From contig CANMSI010000001.1 in NCBI GenBank assembly GCA_947500575.1, positions 682,001-746,000 on the forward strand: 64,000 nt of DNA, given 5' to 3'. The notes below the pieces were generated by a model. The model searched no databases, was not told where the DNA came from, and saw only the letters and a program-made list of their open reading frames with translations. The stretch comes from an uncultured Flavobacteriaceae bacterium (GTDB taxonomy: Bacteria > Bacteroidota > Bacteroidia > Flavobacteriales > Flavobacteriaceae). The position numbers were made by a program, and so were the translations under genes. Shown here piece after piece: positions 44,063 to 53,230 of this stretch; the stretch's first letter is position 1, and each line of letters opens with the position of its first letter.

Positions 44063-45781
44063 ATGAATTCAACCGAAGATTTTGAACAATTTAAAAGCCT
44101 GGACGAGGAACAATTACCCGTAGCCAAACACAAACTACATGATTGGACACATTTTGCGGGACTCTATGCTGCCGAACATGTTGCAGCCACAGAGTTTGTC
44201 ATAGGCGCCACCTTTGTTGCACTTGGTGCCAAGACCATGGATATTATCCTTGGGCTTTTAATTGGCAATATTCTGGCCGTACTGAGCTGGCGCTTTATTA
44301 CCTCACCTATTGCCGTTGATACGCGTTTAAGTCTCTATACCTATCTAAATAAGATTGCGGGTGACTCCATGACCAAGTTGTACAATTGGGCGAATGTCAT
44401 CATCTTTTCGGTGATTTCGGCGGCAATGATAACGGTTTCCTCAACGGCGGTTCGGTTTGCTTTCAATATTCCCGCTCAGCTCAATTGGTACCCTACCAAT
44501 GTCTGGTTTATTTTTATTGTACTGGCTGTGGGCATTGTTGTAGTTTCTATTGCACTCTATGGATTTAACGCTGTTTCTGAATTTTCGGGCATCTGTGCAC
44601 CTTGGCTTTTTGTGATGTTTACGAGTGGCGCTATGGTACTTCTCCCTGCTTTGTCTTTGGACGTATTGGATAAAACACTACCTGCTGGTTGGGCCGATTT
44701 TATGACCCTCGGCGACCAGTCCATATGGACCGGCATCAACAGCGACGGTGCTCCTGGAATCGGATTGGTAGAAGTCATCGGTTTTGGTTGGGCTGCCAAT
44801 ACCATCACTCATTTTGGGTTGATTGATATGGCTCTTTTGCGATTTGCAAAAAAGAAATCGTACGGCTATGCCACCAGTACAGGTATGATGTTCGGTCACT
44901 ATGTGGCATGGATTGCTGCTGGAATTATGGGTGCTGGTGCCGCTGTCATTTTAGGAAAGTCCATCGTAGAACTCGACCCAGGAGATGTAGCTTATTACGC
45001 CCTCGGTTGGTCGGGATTCGTTATTGTAATCGTGGCAGGCTGGACCACTGCAATTACCAATTTATATAGAGCAGGGTTAGCCGCACAAGCAATTTTCTTT
45101 AATCATTCCAGAAAGAGAACAACCATTGTAGTTGGTTTGGTCACTGTTGGTATTGCCTGTTTCCCCTTTGTGTTTTCGCAAATACTGCCCTTACTGACCT
45201 ATGCTGGGCTTCTTGTTGTTCCTGTTGGGGCAATTGTGTTTACCGAACATCAAATTTTTCCTAGAATTGGTTATACGCGCTACTGGTCTTCGTACCGTAA
45301 GCTCACTTTTAGCATGCCCGCCGTTGCCTCCTGGGGCTTGGGATTGATCTTCGGTTTTGGACTGAATACTTTGAATGTAATTTCTTTCTATTACCTCTTT
45401 ATCCCAACTTGGTTTTTTACCATAGCAGTATACACTTTCTTAGCCTCCAGGTATGGAGCTAAAGAAACCTATGCACAAGAGTCAAAAGAAGAAGAAGTTC
45501 GAAATGAAAACATAGAACGTTTTCAGGCAGAAAAAGCAAAGAATGAGCTTGTGCATGCAAAAGATGTTTCTTTTTTCTCGAAGGGACTAAAATTCGTTGC
45601 GATTTCAGCTTTGGTGGCTACCTTGGTCTTGGCTTGTAACGTGCTATTCGGAAGTACTTCAAAAGCAAATTACATTGCAAACAGAGAACTCTTTTACACC
45701 TACGCATTCGTTTGTACCATCGTTTATTTCGTACTCGCTTATTGGGCACTCAGACGCGGGAAGTCGAATACAGCAGCTTAA
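44063..45781 (+). CDS. NCS1-type (purine-cytosine permease-like) transporter
   Basis: A 572-aa membrane protein with about 12 hydrophobic spans and a cytoplasmic charged C-terminal linker (ESKEEEVRNENIERFQAE) before a final pair of spans. Segments EFVIGATFVALGAKTMDIIL and FGFNAVSEFSGICAPW-type spans fit the nucleobase:cation symporter-1/APC superfamily. It is followed after 2 bp by a mannitol/fructuronate dehydrogenase gene. That pairing suggests a polyol or sugar-acid substrate. G+C is clearly above the flanking genes. Confidence 0.82.
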   Translation: MNSTEDFEQFKSLDEEQLPVAKHKLHDWTHFAGLYAAEHVAATEFVIGATFVALGAKTMDIILGLLIGNILAVLSWRFITSPIAVDTRLSLYTYLNKIAGDSMTKLYNWANVIIFSVISAAMITVSSTAVRFAFNIPAQLNWYPTNVWFIFIVLAVGIVVVSIALYGFNAVSEFSGICAPWLFVMFTSGAMVLLPALSLDVLDKTLPAGWADFMTLGDQSIWTGINSDGAPGIGLVEVIGFGWAANTITHFGLIDMALLRFAKKKSYGYATSTGMMFGHYVAWIAAGIMGAGAAVILGKSIVELDPGDVAYYALGWSGFVIVIVAGWTTAITNLYRAGLAAQAIFFNHSRKRTTIVVGLVTVGIACFPFVFSQILPLLTYAGLLVVPVGAIVFTEHQIFPRIGYTRYWSSYRKLTFSMPAVASWGLGLIFGFGLNTLNVISFYYLFIPTWFFTIAVYTFLASRYGAKETYAQESKEEEVRNENIERFQAEKAKNELVHAKDVSFFSKGLKFVAISALVATLVLACNVLFGSTSKANYIANRELFYTYAFVCTIVYFVLAYWALRRGKSNTAA

Positions 45782-45783
45782 AT

Positions 45784-47280
45784 ATGAAAAAAACAATACA
45801 ACTCAACCAAGCTAATCTACAGGAAATAGGAAACTGTATGCCTGTGCCAAACTATTCTCGTGCTTCGGATAAAACAGGAATCGTTCATATCGGTGTAGGT
45901 GGCTTTCACCGTGCACATCTCGCCTATTACCTACACCAACTAAAAAATGGGAACGCCTTATCGGATTGGGAAATCTGCGGAATCGGTTTACGCGAAGGGG
46001 ATACCAAACTGCACAATAATTTCAAAAAACAAGATCATCTGTATACCTTGATTATCAAACATCCAAACGGAAAAATTAAACCCGAAGTAATAGGATCAAT
46101 AGTTGATTTTAAAATGGGAATCAGCAACCCAGAACCCGTAATCGCTCAGATGGCTCATGCAGACACTAAAATAGTCTCCCTTACGATTACCGAAGGCGGT
46201 TATAACTTTAACCCCACAACAGGAGCGTTCAATTTTGATAATCCAGACGTTCAGGACGAACTACAACACCCCAATCAGCCGAGAACCGTTTATGGCTTTT
46301 TAACAGCAGCCTTAAAAAGACGGCGCGATGCAGCACTACCCGCATTTACTTTGCTTTCTTGTGATAATATAGAACATAACGGTGATATGGTGCGTAAGAT
46401 GCTCCTAAGCTTTGTAAAAGCCCAAGACCCGGACTTGGCTAATTGGATTGCACAAGAGGTCTGCTTCCCTAATAGCATGGTTGACCGTATTACGCCAGTG
46501 ACTACTCCAACAGATATAAATACCTTAACGCAAAACTATGGCATTGTAGATGCCTGCCCTGTTACCTGCGAGCCCTTTATACAATGGGTGGTAGAGGATA
46601 CATTCTCCAACGGTCGACCTGCCTTTGAAAAAGTAGGTGTACAATTCGTCTCGGATGTAGAACCCTATGAGAAAATGAAACTGCGATTGCTTAATGCAGG
46701 GCATTCGGTCTTGGGGCTTTTAGGAGTGCTTCACGGCCACCCTACCATCAATGCCTGTGTAGAAGACGAGCTCTTCACCTCTTATCTACGTGCTTTTCTA
46801 GACAAAGAAGCCACACCCGTTTTAGGAGAAATTGAAGGTATTAATTTGGAGGACTACAAAGACAGTCTGCTAGCGCGTTTTGGCAACCCAAATATCAAAG
46901 ACAGTGTTAGTCGTATTTGCTCGGAAAGTTCAGCCAAATTACCTAAATTTTTGATTCCTACCATAAATGAAAACTTAGCGACTGGCGGAAGCATCAAATT
47001 TGCCACTTTAGTAATCGCAGCTTGGTGTTATTCTAGTGATAAAGGGATAAATAGACAGGGACAACCAATCGAAATTACCGATGCTATGAGTATCGAACTT
47101 CATGAAGCGGCCAAACAGACCACAACAGACCCTTTAGCCTTTATAAGACAAGAATCTCTTTTTGGAAATCTTGTTGAAAATGACAGATTTACAGCGTTGT
47201 ATACGGAGGCCGTTCAGAAAATCTATACCAATACGGATATCAAAAAGTATATGACGGATATAATGATTTCTGGCAGATAA
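45784..47280 (+). CDS. mannitol 2-dehydrogenase / fructuronate reductase family enzyme
   Basis: A 498-aa long-chain polyol dehydrogenase from the ATG at 45784; a longer frame would overlap the transporter. The NAD-binding region has IVHIGVGGFHRAHLAYYL. The signature VEPYEKMKLRLLNAGHSVLG holds the catalytic Lys, Asn and His. It converts mannitol to fructose or fructuronate to mannonate; sequence alone does not separate these. The gene shares the transporter's higher G+C. Confidence 0.9.
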   Translation: MKKTIQLNQANLQEIGNCMPVPNYSRASDKTGIVHIGVGGFHRAHLAYYLHQLKNGNALSDWEICGIGLREGDTKLHNNFKKQDHLYTLIIKHPNGKIKPEVIGSIVDFKMGISNPEPVIAQMAHADTKIVSLTITEGGYNFNPTTGAFNFDNPDVQDELQHPNQPRTVYGFLTAALKRRRDAALPAFTLLSCDNIEHNGDMVRKMLLSFVKAQDPDLANWIAQEVCFPNSMVDRITPVTTPTDINTLTQNYGIVDACPVTCEPFIQWVVEDTFSNGRPAFEKVGVQFVSDVEPYEKMKLRLLNAGHSVLGLLGVLHGHPTINACVEDELFTSYLRAFLDKEATPVLGEIEGINLEDYKDSLLARFGNPNIKDSVSRICSESSAKLPKFLIPTINENLATGGSIKFATLVIAAWCYSSDKGINRQGQPIEITDAMSIELHEAAKQTTTDPLAFIRQESLFGNLVENDRFTALYTEAVQKIYTNTDIKKYMTDIMISGR

Positions 47281-47289
47281 AAGGAATAA

Positions 47290-47469
47290 GTGAATTTCCG
47301 AATTCAAAAAATATTGATTTTTGATAAATATGGTAAATTGTTAGCGCAATTGTCTTCAAATGCTATAGGATGGAATGGCTAATACAATGGAAAAAAGATG
47401 TTGTCAGATGCTTATTGGTTTAGAGCACATCTTGAAAATGGGCCATTTTTTTCCGGACTTTTTTATTGA
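47290..47469 (+). pseudogene. decayed T9SS type B C-terminal sorting domain
   Basis: In frame from 47290 the sequence reads KILIFDKYGKLLAQLSSNAI followed by GWNG, a TAA stop at 47380-47382, then YNGKKMLSDAYWF, then RAHLENGPFFSGLF and a TGA. This matches the gliding-motility/CHU_C type B sorting domain (strand, DRYG, GWdGtYnG, DYWF, ELedG, fkGhF). The stop sits exactly where a Thr codon is usual. No start or body of the parent gene remains on the left, where the dehydrogenase ends at 47280. It is a fragment of a formerly larger surface protein gene. Confidence 0.75.
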
Positions 47470-47646
47470 AACGATAAAAAGCCAATTATTCATAAGGTGT
47501 TTAAACTATATCGGTTAAGTTGAAAAAATCTAAGCTTTTTTTTAGTTTAATTAAAGTATATTGTAATTGGAATGTGGTTGTATAAAACCTGATACTTCGA
47601 GTTTATTAGATCCTTATACCGTAATTAAAGCTAGGAACATCCGAAT
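47470..47646. other. AT-rich spacer, no gene seen
   Basis: 177 bases of AT-rich sequence between the sorting-domain remnant and the esterase gene. I see only poly-T and poly-A tracts and no open frame of note. It must carry the promoter of the downstream gene. Confidence 0.5.
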
Positions 47647-48870
47647 ATGAAGAAACCTTATTTAATTTTTTTTGCATGCTTTTGTCTTTTTCATTTAAAT
47701 GGACAGGATAGTGATGCTATTGTCATTGGTAAAATCGATCATATAGATTCCAACGTATTAAATGAAAAAAGAGAAATATGGATTCATGTTCCAGATGGCT
47801 ACTCTAAGAATGAAAAGTATCCCGTAGTTTATTTGTTAGATGGAAATTCTCATTTTCATTCCGTTGTAGGCATGATTAAACAATTAAGTTCTATAAATGG
47901 TAATGGTGTATGTCCAAAAATGATTGTTGTGGGCATCCTCAATACAAATAGAACAAGGGATTTAACACCAACAAAAGCCAAACCTGACCCTCCTCATTTA
48001 AGCGAGATGAAAGCGGCTACATCGGGCAAGGGCAGTAGTTTTATAGCATTTATTGAAAAAGAATTAATTCCCTATATAGATTCAAATTACGCTACGGAAT
48101 CATATCGTATGTTTATTGGGCACTCATTAGGTGGTTTAACAGTAATGAATACTTTAATACACAAACCAGAATTATTTAATTCGTATGTGGCCATTGACCC
48201 GTCCATGTGGTGGGATAATAAAAGACTATTGAACGAAATTAAGAACAGAAAATTTGACAAAAGATACCGTAAAAAATCACTCTTTTTGGGAATAGCAAAT
48301 ACAATGAGTCAAGGTTTAGATACGGTCAACGTGAGAAAAGATACAAGCTACACCACCAAACATATTAGAGCTATTTTAGAGTTAAATTCTATGCTGGGGA
48401 GAGATACTCTTACTAATCTATCATTTAAAAGCAAATATTATCCAAAAGAGGATCATGGTTCGGTACCTTTAATTACTGAGTATGATGCCTTGAATTACAT
48501 CTTCGATTTTTATCAAATCAAAATGACGAAGGAGTATCTAATGGACCCTAAAAACGACATTTTAGGAAAAGTGATGGGGTATTATGATCGATTATCAAAA
48601 GAGTTTGGAAGAGAAATTAAACCAGAACAATATTATATTGATAATTTAGGACATCGGTTAATGGAGCTTAACCAATTGCCTAAGGCAGCACAAATTTTTG
48701 AACTTAATGTACTTAATTATCCCAAAAATCCTTACGTCTATAATACACTTGGGGACTGTTATGTAGCTCTTCGAAATAAGGAAAAGGCGATTGAAAATTT
48801 TAAAAAAGGAAATTCATTAAAAAAAAATTCATATTCAATTGAACAACTAAATAAATTACAAAAAGAATAA
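47647..48870 (+). CDS. secreted alpha/beta-hydrolase esterase with TPR-like C-terminus
   Basis: A 407-aa exported protein (signal near CFCLFHLNGQ). The esterase-D-like domain shows YPVVYLLDGNSHFHS, the elbow GHSLGGLTV with nucleophile Ser, FNSYVAIDPSMWW and a late YYPKEDHGSVPL with the His. The last 90 residues have a TPR-like helix pair (NTLGDCYVALRNKEKAIENF). It resembles the broken gene at 58095. Likely cleaves esters in the periplasm. Confidence 0.87.
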   Translation: MKKPYLIFFACFCLFHLNGQDSDAIVIGKIDHIDSNVLNEKREIWIHVPDGYSKNEKYPVVYLLDGNSHFHSVVGMIKQLSSINGNGVCPKMIVVGILNTNRTRDLTPTKAKPDPPHLSEMKAATSGKGSSFIAFIEKELIPYIDSNYATESYRMFIGHSLGGLTVMNTLIHKPELFNSYVAIDPSMWWDNKRLLNEIKNRKFDKRYRKKSLFLGIANTMSQGLDTVNVRKDTSYTTKHIRAILELNSMLGRDTLTNLSFKSKYYPKEDHGSVPLITEYDALNYIFDFYQIKMTKEYLMDPKNDILGKVMGYYDRLSKEFGREIKPEQYYIDNLGHRLMELNQLPKAAQIFELNVLNYPKNPYVYNTLGDCYVALRNKEKAIENFKKGNSLKKNSYSIEQLNKLQKE

Positions 48871-48947
48871 AACGATACGATTTCGCTATTTGTATGGTAA
48901 AAAACAAAAGTCTGCTACCACAAACTAACGTAACCGTTGTATAGCAT

Positions 48948-49451
48948 ATGAGAAAAGTACTCGTAATAATATTAACTCTGATCGGTTTTTTTGCATTTGG
49001 ACAAGAGAGTAACCTTGACCAAATTGATAACAAGGTGCAATCTATAGAATCGGATTCCACTCTGGTAAAAAGTGAATTTGATTTAGTAGAACTGACGGGA
49101 ATTAGTACGGATGGTGGTGGAATTATCAAAGTCTTGCGTAATCAAAAACAGATTTGTAAAATAATTGAGGAAATTGGATTTTCTTATGGTCGAATAAGGA
49201 CAATTATTTACCTGAATAACGGAATTCCAATTAAAATAATAGAAACAGAGGAAAATTTTGGGCGCAAAAATGGAGCACTGAATTATACAGAACTAAACGA
49301 AGTTTTTAAAGCCACTATTCACATTTTTGACTGGGAAAATGACAAGAGCAAAATAGATCGGACTGGAAAAAGAGTTATGAGCGAAGGTTCTTGCTCAACA
49401 TTTGATTATGAGCCAACCATTGAACGTGCTAAAAAAGCAATTGCGGAATAA
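48948..49451 (+). CDS. unrecognised secreted protein
   Basis: A 167-aa protein with a signal peptide (VLVIILTLIGFFAFGQ). The mature part is mixed alpha/beta with an IIYLNNGIPIKIIETEENF strand pair. No family recognised. It lies between two disrupted or accessory genes. Confidence 0.65.
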   Translation: MRKVLVIILTLIGFFAFGQESNLDQIDNKVQSIESDSTLVKSEFDLVELTGISTDGGGIIKVLRNQKQICKIIEEIGFSYGRIRTIIYLNNGIPIKIIETEENFGRKNGALNYTELNEVFKATIHIFDWENDKSKIDRTGKRVMSEGSCSTFDYEPTIERAKKAIAE

Positions 49452-49453
49452 TT

Positions 49454-49600
49454 TATCGTATCCTATTTTCGTTTAGTTTAGAGTTAGGGAAAAATAACCA
49501 TGTAGATGTAGGGTTAGCATATTACTTTCAGCCATCGGTTGAACCGTTTGTTGGAGCATTTGCCCTTAGCATCACATTTCCATTGAATATTAAAAACTAA
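49454..49600 (+). pseudogene. C-terminal remnant of an outer-membrane beta-barrel-like protein
   Basis: The frame ending in TAA at 49598-49600 reads LELGKNNHVDVGLAYYFQP, then SVEPFVGAFALSITFPLNIKN. This resembles the last strands of an outer-membrane barrel or a PorP/OmpA-like C-terminus. There is no start codon or upstream part in this frame; the preceding gene ends in a different frame. It is taken as a truncated leftover. Confidence 0.45.
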
Positions 49601-49636
49601 GGTATTGGTACAACCTATATAACCTTACTTACAATT

Positions 49637-50698
49637 ATGAAAATGACAATTAGAGCATTTCTTCTGATAATATTTATAAGTTGTTCCAACGATAATACTA
49701 TGGTGAATCCGGCGATAGATGACCAAATAAATGTCAATCTAGGTATTTCTTTTCCGCCGGTAGCTAGCGAGGAGCAAAGAATATTTACAGCACCACTTCT
49801 AAATGAACTCAATGTGGATATTATTCGCATCGGAGAAAATTGGTCTTTTAGAGAACCTACAGAAGGTGAATTCAAATGGGAATCGCTTGATGATAGAATT
49901 AATTGGGCAGAAAACAATGGACTAAATGTTTTGCTTACCATCCAATCCAATGGACCGGAATGGGCTTGTAGTGCGCAGCAGAATACAAACTCTTGCGTAT
50001 TTGAAAATAATGAAAAGTTTAGAAATTATATAGAACAACTACTTCAGCGTTATCCAAACAGAATTTCTAAAATACAGTTTGGAAATGAATGGCAATCCAA
50101 TTTTTGGTACATTGGTAGTGAGCAAGAATTTGTATTGGCAAACAATATTGTTTACAATGCTATTCAACAGTTTTCACCCCGAACCGCGTTTGTGTTGGGT
50201 GGGTTTACAACCATTTCTTTGCGATTTTTAGCCGGATGTAATGGAGTCATAGATGAGTTTTCTGATGATGAGGGAAATGTGTACACTAGAGAATTCCTAG
50301 ACAACAACTGCAATAACGCTGAAGTACAAGAAGTAAAAAATAGGATAGACTACGTCCTTGGAAATGCCTTGTACGATATGGTTGATGTTCATCTCTATGA
50401 TGACGCTGAGAACTGGACTACCTATTTTGAGAATTTTAAAGCGATGGTTCTTAAACCTATAATCATAACCGAATTTGGAGGACCAAATGTCAATATAGAG
50501 TCCATTACCGAACAATACCAAAGCGAGAGGCTAGAATTATATGTTAAAACCATTGATAGTTTGGAGGTAGAGGAAGCTTACTTTTTTAAGCTTGTAGAAG
50601 GCACCAACAACCCAGCTCATACAGAATCAGGTTTAATAAATAATCCTGAATTGACAAAAAAAATGAACTACTTTACTTTTAAAGAATTAAATAACTAA
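49637..50698 (+). CDS. clan GH-A glycosidase-like lipoprotein
   Basis: A 353-aa lipoprotein (signal with LIIFISCSND). The rest reads as a TIM-barrel glycosidase: FREPTEGEFKWESLDDRINW with an aromatic-rich strand, IQFGNEWQSNFW with the Asn-Glu acid/base pair, and IIITEFGGPN with the nucleophile Glu. The family (GH5/GH39-like) cannot be fixed from sequence. It is probably surface exposed on the outer membrane. Confidence 0.75.
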   Translation: MKMTIRAFLLIIFISCSNDNTMVNPAIDDQINVNLGISFPPVASEEQRIFTAPLLNELNVDIIRIGENWSFREPTEGEFKWESLDDRINWAENNGLNVLLTIQSNGPEWACSAQQNTNSCVFENNEKFRNYIEQLLQRYPNRISKIQFGNEWQSNFWYIGSEQEFVLANNIVYNAIQQFSPRTAFVLGGFTTISLRFLAGCNGVIDEFSDDEGNVYTREFLDNNCNNAEVQEVKNRIDYVLGNALYDMVDVHLYDDAENWTTYFENFKAMVLKPIIITEFGGPNVNIESITEQYQSERLELYVKTIDSLEVEEAYFFKLVEGTNNPAHTESGLINNPELTKKMNYFTFKELNN

Positions 50699-50888
50699 AC
50701 TACAGCTTATAATTGCCCTAGTTTCGGCCTTCTTAGTGAACTTAAAGGAAAAACCCTCTTAGATTTCCGGATCAAAATCGTCGTCCCTATTGTTGGGGAA
50801 AATTCTAAAATTTTGTAACACCCTATTTGCTTAGGCAACCATTCATCAAAAATTTACGTCTTTATAATATAATGCCAATCTAATAAAG

Positions 50889-51590
50889 ATGAGCTCTATT
50901 AAAAAAGACGCAAGAATTGCAGGTTTATTGTATTTAATTACGGTAATAAGTGGAATTATTAGCCTTGCATACGTCCCTTCTAAGCTCATAGCCTGGGATA
51001 ACGCAACCGAAACTTACAACCGCATTGTTGCATACAAATCATTGTTTAAAATTTCTATTTTAAGTGATTTAGTATTGTACACTACATTCATATTCTTGGC
51101 ATTGGCGCTTTACAAATTACTGCGAAAAACCAATGAGAATATAGCCAGAACCATGGTGATCTTAGTATTGCTAAGTGTACCCATTTCCTTCATAAACCTC
51201 ATCAAGAAATTTGACATACTATCACTCGTTAGCACTTCGGAAGTTTTTAGTCCTCAAGCATTAACCACGCAATATTCGAAAATGATGACACTTTTTGAAT
51301 CACATAATAATGGTATTCTAGTAGTTGAAATATTTTGGGGGCTTTGGTTATTTCCATTTGGTTATTTGGTCTATAAATCCTGGATTATTCCAAAAATAAT
51401 GGGTGTTTTTCTTATGATGGCTTGTTTTGGATATTTGATCGATTTTTTTGGATATTTTCTCTTTCCAGACGATTTCGGAGAAACTATCATTCCAATTTTG
51501 GCCAGTAGCTCTCAAGCTTTAGGAGAAATCGGGATTTGTATTTGGTTATTGATTTTTGGAGTCAAGAAAAATAGCCCTTCTGGCATATAA
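50889..51590 (+). CDS. DUF4386 membrane protein
   Basis: A 233-aa membrane protein with six predicted spans. DARIAGLLYLITVISGIISL at the N-terminus and LWLFPFGYLVYKS match the DUF4386 family. Function is unknown. A DUF6326 membrane gene follows after 29 bp. Confidence 0.88.
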   Translation: MSSIKKDARIAGLLYLITVISGIISLAYVPSKLIAWDNATETYNRIVAYKSLFKISILSDLVLYTTFIFLALALYKLLRKTNENIARTMVILVLLSVPISFINLIKKFDILSLVSTSEVFSPQALTTQYSKMMTLFESHNNGILVVEIFWGLWLFPFGYLVYKSWIIPKIMGVFLMMACFGYLIDFFGYFLFPDDFGETIIPILASSSQALGEIGICIWLLIFGVKKNSPSGI

Positions 51591-51619
51591 AAGCATTCTA
51601 ACGAAAAAAAACAAAGGTT

Positions 51620-52021
51620 TTGAAAAACACAAAAATTGATATAAAAATCAGACTTGCAGCATTGTGGCTTGTATTCATGCTACTTTACATCTACACCGAT
51701 TTTTATAAATTGTATATGCCTGAAAAGATACAAGCAATAATGTCTGGGTACATTGATGGTTTTGAAGTTACTCAGGTATCACTTTTACTCATAGCAGTTA
51801 TTACCATCCTGCCGGCATGCATGATGTACTTTTCACTAGTTCTGAATGCAAAAACCAATAGAATCCTCAATATTGTTTTAGGCATATTTCATCTAATCAT
51901 CGGGATGGTAAACATCATTGGTACTACATGGTATTTCTATATGTTTTATGGAGCCCTACTAATTATTGTGGCCATTCTCATCGTTTTACAGGCTTGGAAA
52001 TGGCCATATGAAAGTAAATAA
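51620..52021 (+). CDS. DUF6326-like membrane protein
   Basis: A 133-aa four-span protein. IKIRLAALWLVFMLLYIYTD and TTWYFYMFYGALLIIVAI match the family I know as DUF6326. The start is TTG at 51620; the first internal Met is 20 residues in, inside the first span, so TTG is the likely start. It probably shares an operon with the DUF4386 gene. Confidence 0.75.
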   Translation: MKNTKIDIKIRLAALWLVFMLLYIYTDFYKLYMPEKIQAIMSGYIDGFEVTQVSLLLIAVITILPACMMYFSLVLNAKTNRILNIVLGIFHLIIGMVNIIGTTWYFYMFYGALLIIVAILIVLQAWKWPYESK

Positions 52022-52331
52022 CCTATTTTTTTATACCTGGCACCTAAAGGATGCTATTTAAAACAACTTGATGATTGAAATCATAAAGAATCTGCGGACA
52101 TTGTCTACTAGTAAACAATCTTCTCACTCACTTCCGAAAATTCTACTACTCACACTATATTGTTAAGCTAGGGAATCAACTATCTAACTGCTCATGGTCT
52201 ATATCTCTCGAAATAATTTGGCAAAGAACAAATTGAAAGCCTAAAACCTGGTCATTATATAGATGGTAGTTGTTAAAAAAAGTAACTTAATACTTTAATT
52301 GATTATTTTAATTTGACTAAAAATTCAAATA
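52022..52331. other. 310-bp intergenic region, no intact gene
   Basis: No intact gene is visible. A short frame near 52220-52280 reads GKEQIESLKPGHYIDGSC and then stops; it may be a fragment of an older gene, but no family is recognised. The stretch just before 52332 is very AT-rich and likely holds the promoter of the next gene. Confidence 0.4.
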
Positions 52332-52760
52332 ATGAAAACCACAGCATTTCTAACATTTGTAGGTGATCAATATGGAAAGGCAGAAGAAGCTATAAATTTT
52401 TACACTTCTATCTTTCCAAATTCACAAATTAAAAGCTTAACAAAATACAGAGAAGGTGAAGCAGGAGGTACTCCCGAACTCATTAAACATGCAGTATTTA
52501 CATTGAATGATTTAGAGTACATGGTCTCTGAAAGTAATTATAATCATGCCTGGTCATTCACGCCAGCGGTTTCACTTTTCATCATTGATAAATCTGATGA
52601 GATGATACAAACACTTTTCGAAAAGCTATCTTCAAATGGCGGTCAGGTAATGGTTCCTCTAGACAACTACAATGGCGAAGGAGATTATGGATTTGGTAAG
52701 AAATTTGGATGGTGCGAAGACAAATATGGTGTATCATGGCAATTTGTGCTTTCTGAATAA
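52332..52760 (+). CDS. PhnB-like VOC-family protein
   Basis: A 142-aa protein of the PhnB subgroup: FLTFVGDQYGKAEEAINFYT, ELIKHAVFTLNDLEYMVSES and the C-terminal GWCEDKYGVSWQFVLSE match the 3-dmu-9_3-mt/PhnB pattern. Activity is unknown. It is the first of three small genes in the same direction. Confidence 0.9.
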   Translation: MKTTAFLTFVGDQYGKAEEAINFYTSIFPNSQIKSLTKYREGEAGGTPELIKHAVFTLNDLEYMVSESNYNHAWSFTPAVSLFIIDKSDEMIQTLFEKLSSNGGQVMVPLDNYNGEGDYGFGKKFGWCEDKYGVSWQFVLSE

Positions 52761-52803
52761 CCCATCAAAAGTAAGTTTTTGAATAAAAATAAATAACACT
52801 ATT

Positions 52804-53217
52804 ATGAAAACAGCAGGCTATTCACGAACCCCCTTAGCAAAAAAGCTAGGAATAAAAGATGGATTCAAGCTAAAAATTGTGAATCAGCCCGCCTATTATT
52901 TCAAGCTGTTCCAAGATTTGCCTGTAGAGATTGAGATTGTAACCGACACCTCTACTAAAAAGGACTTTATCCACTATTTTGCAAAAACATCGGAAGCACT
53001 CCAGAACGATATTAACCAATTGCACGAAGAAATAGTGCAAAATGGTATTATATGGATTTCATGGCCTAAAAAATCATCTAAAGTCGAAACAGATCTGAGC
53101 GGAAATATTGTGCGGCAAATAGGCCTTAAAAGTGGCTTAGTAGATATTAAAGTCTGTGCTGTAGATGAGATATGGTCTGGATTAAAATTTGTAATCCCTG
53201 TAAAAGACAGAAAATAA
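52804..53217 (+). CDS. DUF3052-like protein
   Basis: A 137-aa cytosolic protein. SRTPLAKKLGIKDGFKLKIV at the N-terminus and NGIIWISWPKKSSKVETDLS are hallmarks of DUF3052. Function is unknown. It lies 43 bp after the PhnB-like gene and 13 bp before a GNAT gene. Confidence 0.85.
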   Translation: MKTAGYSRTPLAKKLGIKDGFKLKIVNQPAYYFKLFQDLPVEIEIVTDTSTKKDFIHYFAKTSEALQNDINQLHEEIVQNGIIWISWPKKSSKVETDLSGNIVRQIGLKSGLVDIKVCAVDEIWSGLKFVIPVKDRK

Positions 53218-53230
53218 GTTGGTGTATTAA

